Shown here one piece after another: positions 24,250 through 31,794 of a stretch of 38,027 nucleotides of DNA. The position numbers and the translations under genes are program-made. Under the pieces are notes generated by a model that worked only from the letters and a program-made list of their open reading frames with translations, searched no databases and was not told the DNA's origin. Where the stretch lies: positions 1-38,027 of the forward strand of contig CALEPT010000167.1 of NCBI GenBank assembly GCA_937910385.1, read 5' to 3'. Every line of letters begins with the position of its first letter. Position 1 is the first letter of the stretch. The stretch comes from an uncultured Ruminococcus sp. Its GTDB lineage: Bacteria; Bacillota; Clostridia; Oscillospirales; Ruminococcaceae.

Positions 24250-25344
24250 ATGAATATTATAAAAAGAATTTCAGCCGCGTTTCTCGGACTTTTCATGCTG
24301 ACAGCGTGCAGCAGCAAAAATTCCTCTGAAAGCTCATCCGAAGCGGAGGTGACTGCCTCCGTACAGACTACAGCTCCGGCTGAGGAAGATGATACATCAA
24401 AAGAGGAAAATCCCCCTCTCTCAAACGATATAAATCCTCTCACCGGCGAGCTTGGCTACAACAAAAACGCAGTCGGCAAGAGACCCGTCGCAGTTATGGT
24501 AAATAACCTGAAAGGGGCTCTTCCGCAATACGGTATAGAAGCAGCAGATGTTATCTATGAGATCCCGGTAGAAGGCGGGATCACACGGCTTATGGCAGTC
24601 TATGCTGACTATACTGCTGTACCAAGTGTATGTTCGGTAAGAAGCTGCCGTTATTATTACCCTATCATCTGCCTCGGAATGGATGCGATATACTGTCATT
24701 GGGGCAGCGATCAGACTATTGCACTCGATACCCTCAACCGAACCGGTATTGATCATCTGGACGGCGGCGGTGATCTTTATGGAACGCTCTTCCTCCGTGA
24801 TGAGGATCGCCTGAAAAAGTACGCCTCTGAGCACTGCGGCTATCTTGACGGCTCAAAACTTGCCGAATCCATAGAGCTGAAGAATTTCCGCACAGACCTC
24901 GACGAAGCTCATAAAGACACCATGTTCCCGTTTTCACAGGAAGGAGTTACTCCCGATACTCCCGCAAACGAGGTCATACTAAACTTCTCCAATGCGTACT
25001 ACAGCACCTTCAGCTATGATCCGGACTCAGGCAAATACCTGAAATTTCACTCCGGAAACGAGCAGATCGACCAGAGTACGGGCAATCAGCTCGCATTTGA
25101 AAATGTGTTTATCCTGCAAACCTCTATATATACACGCTCTGACGGATATCTGATGAACGTCGAACTCAGCGGCGGCAGCGGATATTATGCATCAAACGGC
25201 GGTATTGAGGAGATAACGTGGCAAAAGGAGAGCGAAAGTTCCCCGATAGAGGTGTTCGATATGTCGGGCGAAGAATTGACTGTAAGTGCAGGAAAGAGCT
25301 ACATCGGCATTATCGGAAGCGATAAATATATTTCGATCACTTGA
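24250..25344 (+). CDS. DUF3048 (YerB-like) lipoprotein
   Basis: 364 residues. The signal peptide ends in the lipobox LTAC (Cys near residue 19), followed by a Ser/Glu/Thr-rich spacer. The DUF3048 domain follows: NPLTGE, then RPVAVMVNN, ALPQYGIEAADVIYEIPVEG and ITRLMAVY, then SVRSCRYYYP, all typical of YerB of Bacillus. The family function is not known; it is thought to act at the cell envelope. The start at 24250 gives a proper signal peptide behind AAAGGATCACC; a frame 13 codons longer would add a basic, unlikely extension. It lies 18 nt upstream of the rhodanese-TtcA gene and probably shares its mRNA. Confidence 0.93.
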   Translation: MNIIKRISAAFLGLFMLTACSSKNSSESSSEAEVTASVQTTAPAEEDDTSKEENPPLSNDINPLTGELGYNKNAVGKRPVAVMVNNLKGALPQYGIEAADVIYEIPVEGGITRLMAVYADYTAVPSVCSVRSCRYYYPIICLGMDAIYCHWGSDQTIALDTLNRTGIDHLDGGGDLYGTLFLRDEDRLKKYASEHCGYLDGSKLAESIELKNFRTDLDEAHKDTMFPFSQEGVTPDTPANEVILNFSNAYYSTFSYDPDSGKYLKFHSGNEQIDQSTGNQLAFENVFILQTSIYTRSDGYLMNVELSGGSGYYASNGGIEEITWQKESESSPIEVFDMSGEELTVSAGKSYIGIIGSDKYISIT

Positions 25345-25362
25345 ATAAGGTAAACAGTCAGA

Positions 25363-26493
25363 ATGAATAACGAAATAACTCCGGCACAGCTCAATGAGCT
25401 GCCGGACAGTGAATGCATGATAATAGATATCCGTGACAGCTCTGCTTTTGAGTACGGACATATCGGCGGCTCGATCAATATCCCTCAGAATAATGTGCTC
25501 ACGGCTCAGCTCCCAAGGGATAAAAAGCTGATAATATGCTGCAAAAGCGGCATAATAAGCCGTGATATCGCTGACGAGCTATGTGAAAGCGGCTATGAGG
25601 CTTACAACCTCTCGGGCGGATATGTGGAATGGCTCCGCATAAAAATGGAAAACCGTCGTATCACCGAGGACGTAGAGTACAGCCTGAGAAAAAAATTCAA
25701 AAAATCTATCTGGTGCAAATTTACAAAGGCGATAAACGAGTATCAGCTCGTTCAGCCAAATGACCGCATTGCTGTCTGTATTTCCGGCGGAAAGGACTCA
25801 ATGCTAATGGCAAAGCTCTTTCAGGAACTCAAACGACATGACAAGTTCCCTTTTGAGGTGAAATTCCTTGTGATGGATCCGGGATACAGTCCGGATAACC
25901 GCCGTATCATAGAGCAGAATGCTCAGTCAATGTCAATTCCGATAACCGTTTTCGAGTCTGATATCTTCGACTCGGTCTACAATATTGAAAAGAATCCCTG
26001 TTACATCTGCGCTCGTATGCGGCGAGGATACCTGTATAACAAAGCACGTGAGCTCGGCTGCAATAAAATAGCCCTCGGTCATCACTTCGACGACGTTATC
26101 GAGACTATCCTTATGGGTATGCTCTATGGCGGACAGGTGCAGACTATGATGCCTAAGCTCCACAGTACCAACTTTGAGGGAATGGAGCTGATACGCCCTC
26201 TTTATCTTGTGCGCGAGGCAGAGATAAAGCATTGGCGCGATTACAACGACCTGCATTTCATTCAGTGCGCGTGCAAATTTACTGACACCTGCACGACCTG
26301 CGCTCCTGACAGCCGCTCAGTCTCAAAGCGCCTCGAAATAAAGAACCTCATTGCCGAGCTGAAAAAGACCAATCCGCAGGTCGAGAAGAATATCTTCCGC
26401 AGTGTTGAAAACGTCAACTTCAATACGATAATCGCCTACAAGGACGATGAAGGAGTTCACAATTTCCTCGACAGATACGATTCTAAGGTGTGA
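25363..26493 (+). CDS. Rhodanese domain fused to TtcA-like tRNA thiolation ATPase
   Basis: 376 residues. Residues 1-95 are a rhodanese domain with active-site loop CCKSGIISRD (Cys60). Residues 125-330 are an N-type ATP pyrophosphatase with PP-loop SGGKDS (141-146), CYIC (Cys213, Cys216) and GHHFDDVIETILM, as in TtcA/TtuA-like enzymes. A further Cys cluster (CACKFTDTCTTCAPDS) lies near 302-317. TtcA-type enzymes activate a tRNA base with ATP and insert sulfur, often using an iron-sulfur cluster held by cysteines. A rhodanese on the same chain could deliver persulfide sulfur. No clear Shine-Dalgarno is seen beyond AAGGTAAACAG. The target base is an inference. Confidence 0.9.
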   Translation: MNNEITPAQLNELPDSECMIIDIRDSSAFEYGHIGGSINIPQNNVLTAQLPRDKKLIICCKSGIISRDIADELCESGYEAYNLSGGYVEWLRIKMENRRITEDVEYSLRKKFKKSIWCKFTKAINEYQLVQPNDRIAVCISGGKDSMLMAKLFQELKRHDKFPFEVKFLVMDPGYSPDNRRIIEQNAQSMSIPITVFESDIFDSVYNIEKNPCYICARMRRGYLYNKARELGCNKIALGHHFDDVIETILMGMLYGGQVQTMMPKLHSTNFEGMELIRPLYLVREAEIKHWRDYNDLHFIQCACKFTDTCTTCAPDSRSVSKRLEIKNLIAELKKTNPQVEKNIFRSVENVNFNTIIAYKDDEGVHNFLDRYDSKV

Positions 26494-26576
26494 GGCAGGA
26501 TCATGTCTGAATATGAGCGGTATGTTGCATAGGTTTAATAAGATAATCCCGATCCGGTCTGCACGAAAAAATTTCC

Positions 26577-26607
26577 TTAAATATTTTTTTGAGCCCGAGT
26601 CATAATA
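26577..26607 (+). promoter_or_regulatory. Sigma-G-like (forespore) promoter of the SASP gene
   Basis: CATAATA at 26601-26607 fits the sigma-G -10 pattern CATNHTA, and AAATA at 26579-26583, 17 nt earlier, fits the -35. No sigma-A hexamers fit here. Assignment is by pattern and by the gene it serves. Confidence 0.5.
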
Positions 26608-26647
26608 CTAACACGGCATCAATAATCATCAAAAGGAGATTTTAACT

Positions 26648-26827
26648 ATGAAGGGTGAAATGACTCAGAAGGGCAAGGAAGCTCTCGAAAGATTCAAGAT
26701 GGAGTCTGCTAACGAGGTCGGTGTAAACCTCAAGGACGGCTATAACGGCGACCTTACTTCAAGAGAAGCCGGTTCTATCGGCGGCCGTATGGTACAGAAG
26801 ATGATCAATTCTTATAAGATGCAGTAG
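26648..26827 (+). CDS. Alpha/beta-type small acid-soluble spore protein (SASP)
   Basis: 59 residues starting MKGEMTQKGKEALERFKMES. The two family signatures are present: NEVGVNLKDGYNGDLTSREA and GSIGGRMVQKMINSY. The Thr-Ser-Arg-Glu-Ala (TSREA) part is close to the GPR protease site region of SASPs. In spores these proteins saturate DNA and protect it from UV and heat, and are degraded on germination. AAGGAG lies 9 nt upstream of the ATG, a sigma-G-like promoter stands before it, and a perfect terminator follows. The single-gene unit lies downstream of the rhodanese-TtcA gene. The length and motifs leave little doubt. Confidence 0.95.
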   Translation: MKGEMTQKGKEALERFKMESANEVGVNLKDGYNGDLTSREAGSIGGRMVQKMINSYKMQ

Positions 26828-26891
26828 CAGAGCATATTTGCTCACTACCGGAGCGGACCATGTGTCCACTCAAACTTATCTGCATTGTAAA

Positions 26892-26915
26892 AAGGGACGT
26901 CACCCGACGTCCCTT
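26892..26915 (+). terminator. Terminator of the SASP gene (bidirectional shape)
   Basis: A perfect 10-bp stem AAGGGACGTC / GACGTCCCTT with loop ACCC; T-rich on both sides, so it can also end the degV transcript from the right. Confidence 0.85.
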
Positions 26916-27013
26916 ACTTATTTATTCAATATAATGGGAATCTGCACTCGGGGATACCGATTACAGCAACGCAACAAACAATACTGCCGAAACGATATGC
27001 CCCCTCTTAAACC

Positions 27014-27886
27014 TCACTTGTTCTTGCGCCTTATTAACACTCCAACAATATCCGGACCGATGTTTGCCGAAACAACAGCACCGATAGATTGATATGCCTC
27101 AGCCTTTCTCCCGGTCTTTTTGATCAGTTCCTTCTCGACCTCTTTGGCAATCGTATCATCTCTGCCTTGCAGCATTATATACGGGGTCTGCGGAGTCATA
27201 CGCTTTTCAACGCACTCTACCAGCTTGGGAACGATATTCTTCTCGCCCCTTATTTTGTCGATAGTATCTGTCTCGCCGTCTGCAAATTCTATAATGGGCT
27301 TGAGCCCCAGAAGCTCCCCCGCAAAAGCCTTTGCAGCGGAAATTCTTCCCGATTTTCTCGCATACTTCAAACTATAAGGAACGGCGTACATCGCAGATAC
27401 CTTGAACCAGTCCTCAAAATATGCCACTATCTCCTCTGCCGAAGCTCCCTTGCGTATTTTCTTCACAGCCTCGATAATGGGATAGCCGTAAAGCACTGTA
27501 TATGACCTCGAATCTATGTTGAAGATCCGCACCTTATCCTTTGCCTCGGGATTATTCTCAAAGAAATCGTCCTTTGCGATAATGGAATTATTATATGTTC
27601 CCGAGCCGTGGCTGTTTATCGAAACACTGATGATATCGGTATAACCTTCATCAAAGAGTTTTTTGTAGGTCTCCTCAAAGGTGAGGGGCGATATCTGGGA
27701 GTGCTTCGGTATCTCATCGGTCGCAGCCATAAGCTCGTAGACCTCTTGGGTAGATTTATCGAATATCTCGCGGAAGCTCTCTCCGCCGAGCGTCAATGTG
27801 AACGGAAGCACAGTTATGCCGAGTTCCTCGATAGTCTCTTTTGAAAGATCGCAGCACGAATCTGTCAAGATCATAATTTTTGACAT
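27014..27886 (-). CDS. DegV family fatty-acid-binding protein
   Basis: 290 residues. The N-terminal TDSCCDLS motif, STSQ-like DKSTQEVYELM, SINSHGSGTYNNS and the RKSGRISAAKAFAGELLGLKPI segment are typical of DegV/FakB proteins, which hold a fatty acid in a deep cleft and present it to the kinase FakA. No FakA is in the window. The start at 27886 (MSKIMILTDS) follows AAAGGAGAAAAAACA; the frame eight codons longer lacks a site. It begins 13 nt after trmL, and the two genes form one unit. Confidence 0.95.
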   Translation of the reverse strand: MSKIMILTDSCCDLSKETIEELGITVLPFTLTLGGESFREIFDKSTQEVYELMAATDEIPKHSQISPLTFEETYKKLFDEGYTDIISVSINSHGSGTYNNSIIAKDDFFENNPEAKDKVRIFNIDSRSYTVLYGYPIIEAVKKIRKGASAEEIVAYFEDWFKVSAMYAVPYSLKYARKSGRISAAKAFAGELLGLKPIIEFADGETDTIDKIRGEKNIVPKLVECVEKRMTPQTPYIMLQGRDDTIAKEVEKELIKKTGRKAEAYQSIGAVVSANIGPDIVGVLIRRKNK

Positions 27887-27899
27887 TGTTTTTTCTCCT

Positions 27900-28397
27900 T
27901 TACCATTCATATTTTGTGAGCCTGCCCTCTCGGGAAAGGTCGGGATAACCCCATTGCCTGAGAACTTCGTACACCGCTATTGCAGCAGAATTTGAGAGAT
28001 TCAGGCTGCGCAGCTCATTACGCATGGGTATGCGCACACAGCTTTCGGGATTATCGTGAAGCAGTTCCTCGGGAAGCCCCTTATCCTCACGTCCGAAGAT
28101 GAGGTATGCGTTGTTCGGATAGCTTATCTCGCTGTGGACAAGTCTTCCTTTAGTTGTGAAATAGAAAAATTTTCCGTCCTTATTTCTGTTGAAAAAGTCG
28201 TCAAGCCCGTCATAATATGTAACATCGAGCTTGTCCCAATAGTCAAGTCCGGCACGCTTGAGCTGCCTGTCGCTTATCTCGAAGCCGAGCGGTCCGACAA
28301 GGTGCAGCCTTGCTCCGGTAACAGCGCAGGTGCGGGAAATATTCCCGGTATTCTGGGGTATTCTCGGCTCAACAAGGACTATATTAAGATCATGCAT
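27900..28397 (-). CDS. trmL: tRNA (cytidine/uridine-34 2'-O)-methyltransferase TrmL
   Basis: 165 residues, normal size. SPOUT-fold motifs of TrmL (YibK): VEPRIPQNTGNISRTCAVTG at the start, FGREDKGLPEELL (knot, SAM site) and IPMRNELRSLNLSNSAAIAV near the end. It methylates the wobble ribose of certain leucine tRNAs. It is the first gene of a pair with degV. GAGGCG lies 7 nt upstream of the ATG. A TATAAT lies at about 28417-28422 on the minus strand but without a clear -35. Confidence 0.95.
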   Translation of the reverse strand: MHDLNIVLVEPRIPQNTGNISRTCAVTGARLHLVGPLGFEISDRQLKRAGLDYWDKLDVTYYDGLDDFFNRNKDGKFFYFTTKGRLVHSEISYPNNAYLIFGREDKGLPEELLHDNPESCVRIPMRNELRSLNLSNSAAIAVYEVLRQWGYPDLSREGRLTKYEW

Positions 28398-28490
28398 TTT
28401 TACGCCTCATGTATATTATAAGATCTGCGGCAAAAAATAATATCACGGCTGATGATCTCAGCCTGAAACTATCTCCACCGGAGGAAATTT

Positions 28491-28664
28491 ATGGATATCA
28501 AGAATATTGCAAAGAGCGCCGCCGCAGGAGCTGCTGTAGGATTCACATTCTATGCACTTTCAACGGCAAGCCCAATGAAAAAAATGAGTATAAAGAAAAG
28601 TGCGGGAAAAACCCTTAAGGCAGCAGGAAATCTGCTTGATGACATAAAATCTGTCATTATGTAG
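28491..28664 (+). CDS. Small hypothetical protein
   Basis: 57 residues starting MDIKNIAKSAAAGAAVGFTF and ending LLDDIKSVIM. GGAGG stands 6 nt before the ATG. A short Ala/Gly-rich hydrophobic stretch (residues 8-25) is followed by a basic segment (KKMSIKKSAGKTLKA), as in small membrane-associated proteins of Clostridia. Its last 8 nt overlap the end of ruvX on the other strand. No family name is certain. The ribosome-binding site and amphipathic composition support a real gene. Confidence 0.65.
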   Translation: MDIKNIAKSAAAGAAVGFTFYALSTASPMKKMSIKKSAGKTLKAAGNLLDDIKSVIM

Positions 28665-29088
28665 CGGATTCCCGCGAATTACGCCTGTATTCAAGGTAGC
28701 TTTCGAGGATTATCGTTGCAGCAACTGCATCAACGACCGCCTTGCGCTTTTTTCCCCTTGTATTGGTGACATTCAGCGCATTATGTGCCGAAACGGTGGT
28801 ATTGCGCTCGTCCCATAAAACAACCGGGATCCCTGTCAGCTCATTGAGCTTATCTGCAAAGAGGCTGCACTTTTCAGCGCGCTCTCCTACAGTACCGTTC
28901 ATATTTTTCGGATAGCCTACTACTATCCGTTCAGCCCGCTGTTCCTTAGCAAGAGCAGCGGTTTTTTCTGCGCATTTATCGAAGTCTCTCTCAGAGATAA
29001 CAGTAACGGGCGATGCGATGAGCTCGCTTTTTCCACATACGGCAATTCCTGTCCGTGCGTCGCCGAAATCGACTGACATTATTATCAT
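28657..29088 (-). CDS. ruvX: Putative pre-16S rRNA nuclease RuvX/YqgF
   Basis: 143 residues. RNase H-like motifs: SVDFGDARTGIAVCG (first catalytic Asp), IVVGYPKNMNGTVGERA (with the family PxxxNGT), LWDERNTTVSAHNAL and the final VVDAVAATIILESYL with its Asp. It finishes the 5' end of 16S rRNA. It starts 4 nt after the pyrD stop. A second start three codons later (MSVDFGD) is possible. It is the last gene of the unit lipoprotein-pyrK-pyrD-ruvX. Confidence 0.94.
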   Translation of the reverse strand: MIIMSVDFGDARTGIAVCGKSELIASPVTVISERDFDKCAEKTAALAKEQRAERIVVGYPKNMNGTVGERAEKCSLFADKLNELTGIPVVLWDERNTTVSAHNALNVTNTRGKKRKAVVDAVAATIILESYLEYRRNSRESAT

Positions 29089-29092
29089 AGGC

Positions 29093-30004
29093 TCACCACG
29101 GCTGAACAGCGCCTATGATATCGCGCACCGATGCGATACCCTTACTGTCGAGGTAGTCGTTCATCTCGTCGATTATCTTAACGGGAGCGTACGGGTCGGT
29201 GAATATAGCTGCTCCGACCTGAACGGCGGAAGCACCTGCCATCATAAGCTCTATCGCATCGCGTCCCGTGGAGACTCCGCCCATGCCGATAACAGGGATA
29301 TTGACCGCATTTGCCACCTGCCATACCATTCGCACCGCGATCGGGAAAACAGCAGGTCCGCTCATTCCTCCGACGTTGTTGCGCAGAACAGGTCTGCGCG
29401 TATTTATATCTATCCTCATTCCAAGGAGCGTATTTATGAGCGAAACAGCGTCCGCTCCCGCTGCTTCAACGGACTTGGCGATATCGGCAATGCTCGTTAC
29501 ATTAGGAGACAGCTTGACCACAAGTGGCTTAGTCGTCGCCTTTCGTACCTGTCGGGTCACCTCAGCCGCCATATCGCAGCTCGTTCCGAATGCAGCTCCG
29601 CCCTGCTTGACGTTGGGGCACGAGATGTTCAGCTCTATCATATGGACATCGGTGTCCTCAAGCTTTGCTGCAACCTGTGCGCACTCCTCGGGTGTTGAGC
29701 CTGCGATATTAGCAAGGATAACGATGTTTTTCGTAAGAAGATACGGCAGTTCGGTCTCGATGAAGTGATCTATCCCCGGATTCTGAAGTCCCACGGAATT
29801 GAGCATTCCTGCGGGAGTCTCAGCTATCCTCGGCGCAAGATTGCCTGTCCTCAGATGAAGTGTAGTTCCCTTTGTAGCGATACCGCCGAGCTTTTCAAGG
29901 GGAAACAGCTCCTCATATTCCCTTCCGTACCCAAAAACTCCGGAAGCAGGGATAATCGGGTTTTTAAAGTCAACTCCGCATATATTAACAGAAAGATCAG
30001 CCAT
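29093..30004 (-). CDS. pyrD: Dihydroorotate dehydrogenase, class 1B catalytic subunit
   Basis: 303 residues. FMN TIM barrel with GVDFKNPIIPASGVFGYG at the N-terminus, catalytic-loop ELNISCPNVK (Cys as the base, as in class 1 enzymes), KLSPNVTSI, and the phosphate-binding IPVIGMGGVSTGRDAIE with GASAVQVGAA near the end. It oxidises dihydroorotate to orotate in UMP synthesis and passes electrons to PyrK, then to NAD+. The start is the ATG at 30004, sharing one base with the pyrK stop (TAATG); a frame two codons longer begins inside pyrK. Confidence 0.97.
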   Translation of the reverse strand: MADLSVNICGVDFKNPIIPASGVFGYGREYEELFPLEKLGGIATKGTTLHLRTGNLAPRIAETPAGMLNSVGLQNPGIDHFIETELPYLLTKNIVILANIAGSTPEECAQVAAKLEDTDVHMIELNISCPNVKQGGAAFGTSCDMAAEVTRQVRKATTKPLVVKLSPNVTSIADIAKSVEAAGADAVSLINTLLGMRIDINTRRPVLRNNVGGMSGPAVFPIAVRMVWQVANAVNIPVIGMGGVSTGRDAIELMMAGASAVQVGAAIFTDPYAPVKIIDEMNDYLDSKGIASVRDIIGAVQPW

Positions 30005-30777
30005 TACCAAAGCACCTCCTCAGCCTTGAATACCGGACCGTCCTTGCAGACGTGAGCAAAATATTCCTCGTCGTTTCTTTTAGTTCTGCACGCGCAGCCG
30101 AGACAAGCTCCGATGCCGCACGCCATGCGCTCTTCAAGCGATATCTCGCAGTATATCCCGTTTTCGGTGCAGGTCTGTGCTATCCTTTTGAGCATTGGCA
30201 ATGGACCGCAGGCATAAACTGCATCTATTTTTTCACTGCCGATAATATCCGCAAAAGGCTCTGTAACAAATCCGTGGATCCCCGCAGAACCGTCATCAGT
30301 ACAAAGGATAACATCTCTTGCACCCGCAGCGCAGAAGTCCTCCTGCAATATCGCGGCAGAAGCATTCCTGAAGCCGCTGATAACTGTAGCTTTATCCCCG
30401 TATATATCTGCAAGCGGAAGCATAGGCGGAGTTCCTATGCCTCCACCTATGAGTATGACTCTTTCAAAGTCCTCACTTACCGTAAATCCATGACCAAGAG
30501 GAGCGAGCATATCAATCAGCTCACCTTTGTTGAGCTGCGCAATTTCAGCAGTTCCCTCTCCCCTTATCTCGAAAACGATACGCAGAGTTCCCTTTTCCCT
30601 GTCAATGCCGCAGATCGAAATAGGTCTGCGGAGCGTAAAGCCATTAGCCCTGATGTGTACGAACTGTCCTGCACAAGCCGCTTGTGCGACCTCGGGGCAG
30701 AGTATCGTAAAGCTGTAAATTTCACGGGCTATAGCCTTTTTTTCGATTATAAGATATTTTCCCTGTTTATATTTCAT
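30004..30777 (-). CDS. pyrK: Dihydroorotate dehydrogenase electron transfer subunit PyrK
   Basis: 257 residues. FAD-binding part with GQFVHIRANGFTLRRPISIC, NAD-binding part with LIGGGIGTPPMLPLA and CGPLPMLK, and the PyrK-specific 2Fe-2S site Cys220, Cys225, Cys228 and Cys244 (CGIGACLGCAC and HVC). It joins PyrD in an A2B2 complex that hands electrons from FMN to NAD+. Class 1B systems are usual in Gram-positive anaerobes. It lies 22 nt downstream of a lipoprotein gene and is translationally coupled to pyrD. Confidence 0.97.
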   Translation of the reverse strand: MKYKQGKYLIIEKKAIAREIYSFTILCPEVAQAACAGQFVHIRANGFTLRRPISICGIDREKGTLRIVFEIRGEGTAEIAQLNKGELIDMLAPLGHGFTVSEDFERVILIGGGIGTPPMLPLADIYGDKATVISGFRNASAAILQEDFCAAGARDVILCTDDGSAGIHGFVTEPFADIIGSEKIDAVYACGPLPMLKRIAQTCTENGIYCEISLEERMACGIGACLGCACRTKRNDEEYFAHVCKDGPVFKAEEVLW

Positions 30778-30799
30778 AAATCCACCGCCTTAAATTATA

Positions 30800-31624
30800 T
30801 CAAAAGATCTCCATATACATGAGCAGCTCTGACTGCATAGCCGAAGCATATGAAAGATACCATTTGCCTTCATATTCCACGAAAGCGCAGCCGTTTCCGA
30901 CAAATGCCCTCTGGTTATCAGTATCCTGATAATAGACAAATCCACAGTCGGCTGCAGAGGTAAACGAAGTGCCAAGAGTATCATTGAATTCGGCAATGTC
31001 CTCATCTTCCGCAGGGAAAATATCCTCCTCGGTAAGCAGAACTGTCCATTTATCGTTCTCAGAGTCCTGATTATCGGCTCTGAGGGCGTCAATATTAGCC
31101 ATTGAAGCCTTAACAGCATCAGTTACCGCTGATTTTCTGAAAACTGAAGCTGCGGGAGAATCAAACATTTCAATGCTGTCAATATAGCTGTTGTACGCAT
31201 CTATTTCCTCCTGACAGAACATGCTGTAGACCAGCTCATAATTATCCGTAAGATATGCGTTATAGTAATACTGTGCAGCCTCATAAGCACTTGAATACCC
31301 CTGCTTTGCTTTTTCAAGCTGATCCTGAGGGGTCTCGGTGGAAGGCTCATCAGCAGACTGTTGCTGAGTCGTATCAGCAGCTTCACCAGAGACAGGTTCC
31401 GTTTTAGTAAAGGTTTCGGTGGTAACTGATGTATCCTGTACATCAGCTAAAGTCTCTTCGGAAGGTGCTGCTGTCTCCTCCGTTTTGTCATCAGACGTGT
31501 TAGGCTCCTCCTCACGAGAAATATCCGAACTTGCAGATGAACCCTTGCTTTTTTCGCAGCCTGTCATGGAAAGACACACAACAGCCGCAATAAGAAATAC
31601 AATGCACGATAATTTATGATACAA
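30800..31624 (-). CDS. Hypothetical lipoprotein in the pyrKD-ruvX unit
   Basis: 274 residues from TTG at 31624, preferred to ATG at 31654 because GGAG lies 8 nt before it and it gives a signal of normal length ending in the lipobox SMTGC. The first 90 mature residues are an acidic Ser/Thr/Glu linker without structure. A compact domain follows (QLEKAKQGYSSAYEAAQYYY to the end), with features of small NTF2/DUF4878-like extracellular domains (CAFVEYEGKWYLSYASAMQS). No catalytic motif was recognised. It lies 22 nt before pyrK behind a consensus promoter, so pyrimidine genes and this surface protein probably share an mRNA. Confidence 0.82.
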   Translation of the reverse strand: MYHKLSCIVFLIAAVVCLSMTGCEKSKGSSASSDISREEEPNTSDDKTEETAAPSEETLADVQDTSVTTETFTKTEPVSGEAADTTQQQSADEPSTETPQDQLEKAKQGYSSAYEAAQYYYNAYLTDNYELVYSMFCQEEIDAYNSYIDSIEMFDSPAASVFRKSAVTDAVKASMANIDALRADNQDSENDKWTVLLTEEDIFPAEDEDIAEFNDTLGTSFTSAADCGFVYYQDTDNQRAFVGNGCAFVEYEGKWYLSYASAMQSELLMYMEIF

Positions 31625-31687
31625 TCTATCAACTCCAATTAATACCGATCTCATAAAGCAGCATGATCGGCATAAAGTCCTAAAAAT

Positions 31688-31716
31688 ATTATATCGCTAA
31701 ATCAAAGAATAGTCAA
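31688..31716 (-). promoter_or_regulatory. Sigma-A promoter of the lipoprotein-pyrK-pyrD-ruvX unit
   Basis: On the minus strand TTGACT (31716-31711), 17-nt spacer, TATAAT (31693-31688). No PyrR-type attenuator is seen in the short leader. Confidence 0.82.
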
Positions 31717-31733
31717 GTGCACACGAAAATTTC

Positions 31734-31770
31734 AAAAAAAGAAGCTGCCACCCACAGCGTGACAGCTTCT
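31734..31770 (-). terminator. Terminator of the zinc-ribbon LRR gene
   Basis: Stem AGAAGCTGTCA / TGGCAGCTTCT on the minus strand (31770-31760, 31750-31740, one wobble), followed by TTTTTT. Confidence 0.85.
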
Positions 31771-31794
31771 AAACCTGAGATATCCTGCAGAGGA

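Noticed and set aside
29018..29698. 226-codon + strand ORF over ruvX/pyrD
   Set aside because: Antisense to two well-conserved genes; composition is that of a shadow frame.
29093..31716. PyrR-binding attenuator before pyrKD
   Set aside because: The leader between the promoter and the lipoprotein start is about 60 nt and shows no terminator/antiterminator pair.
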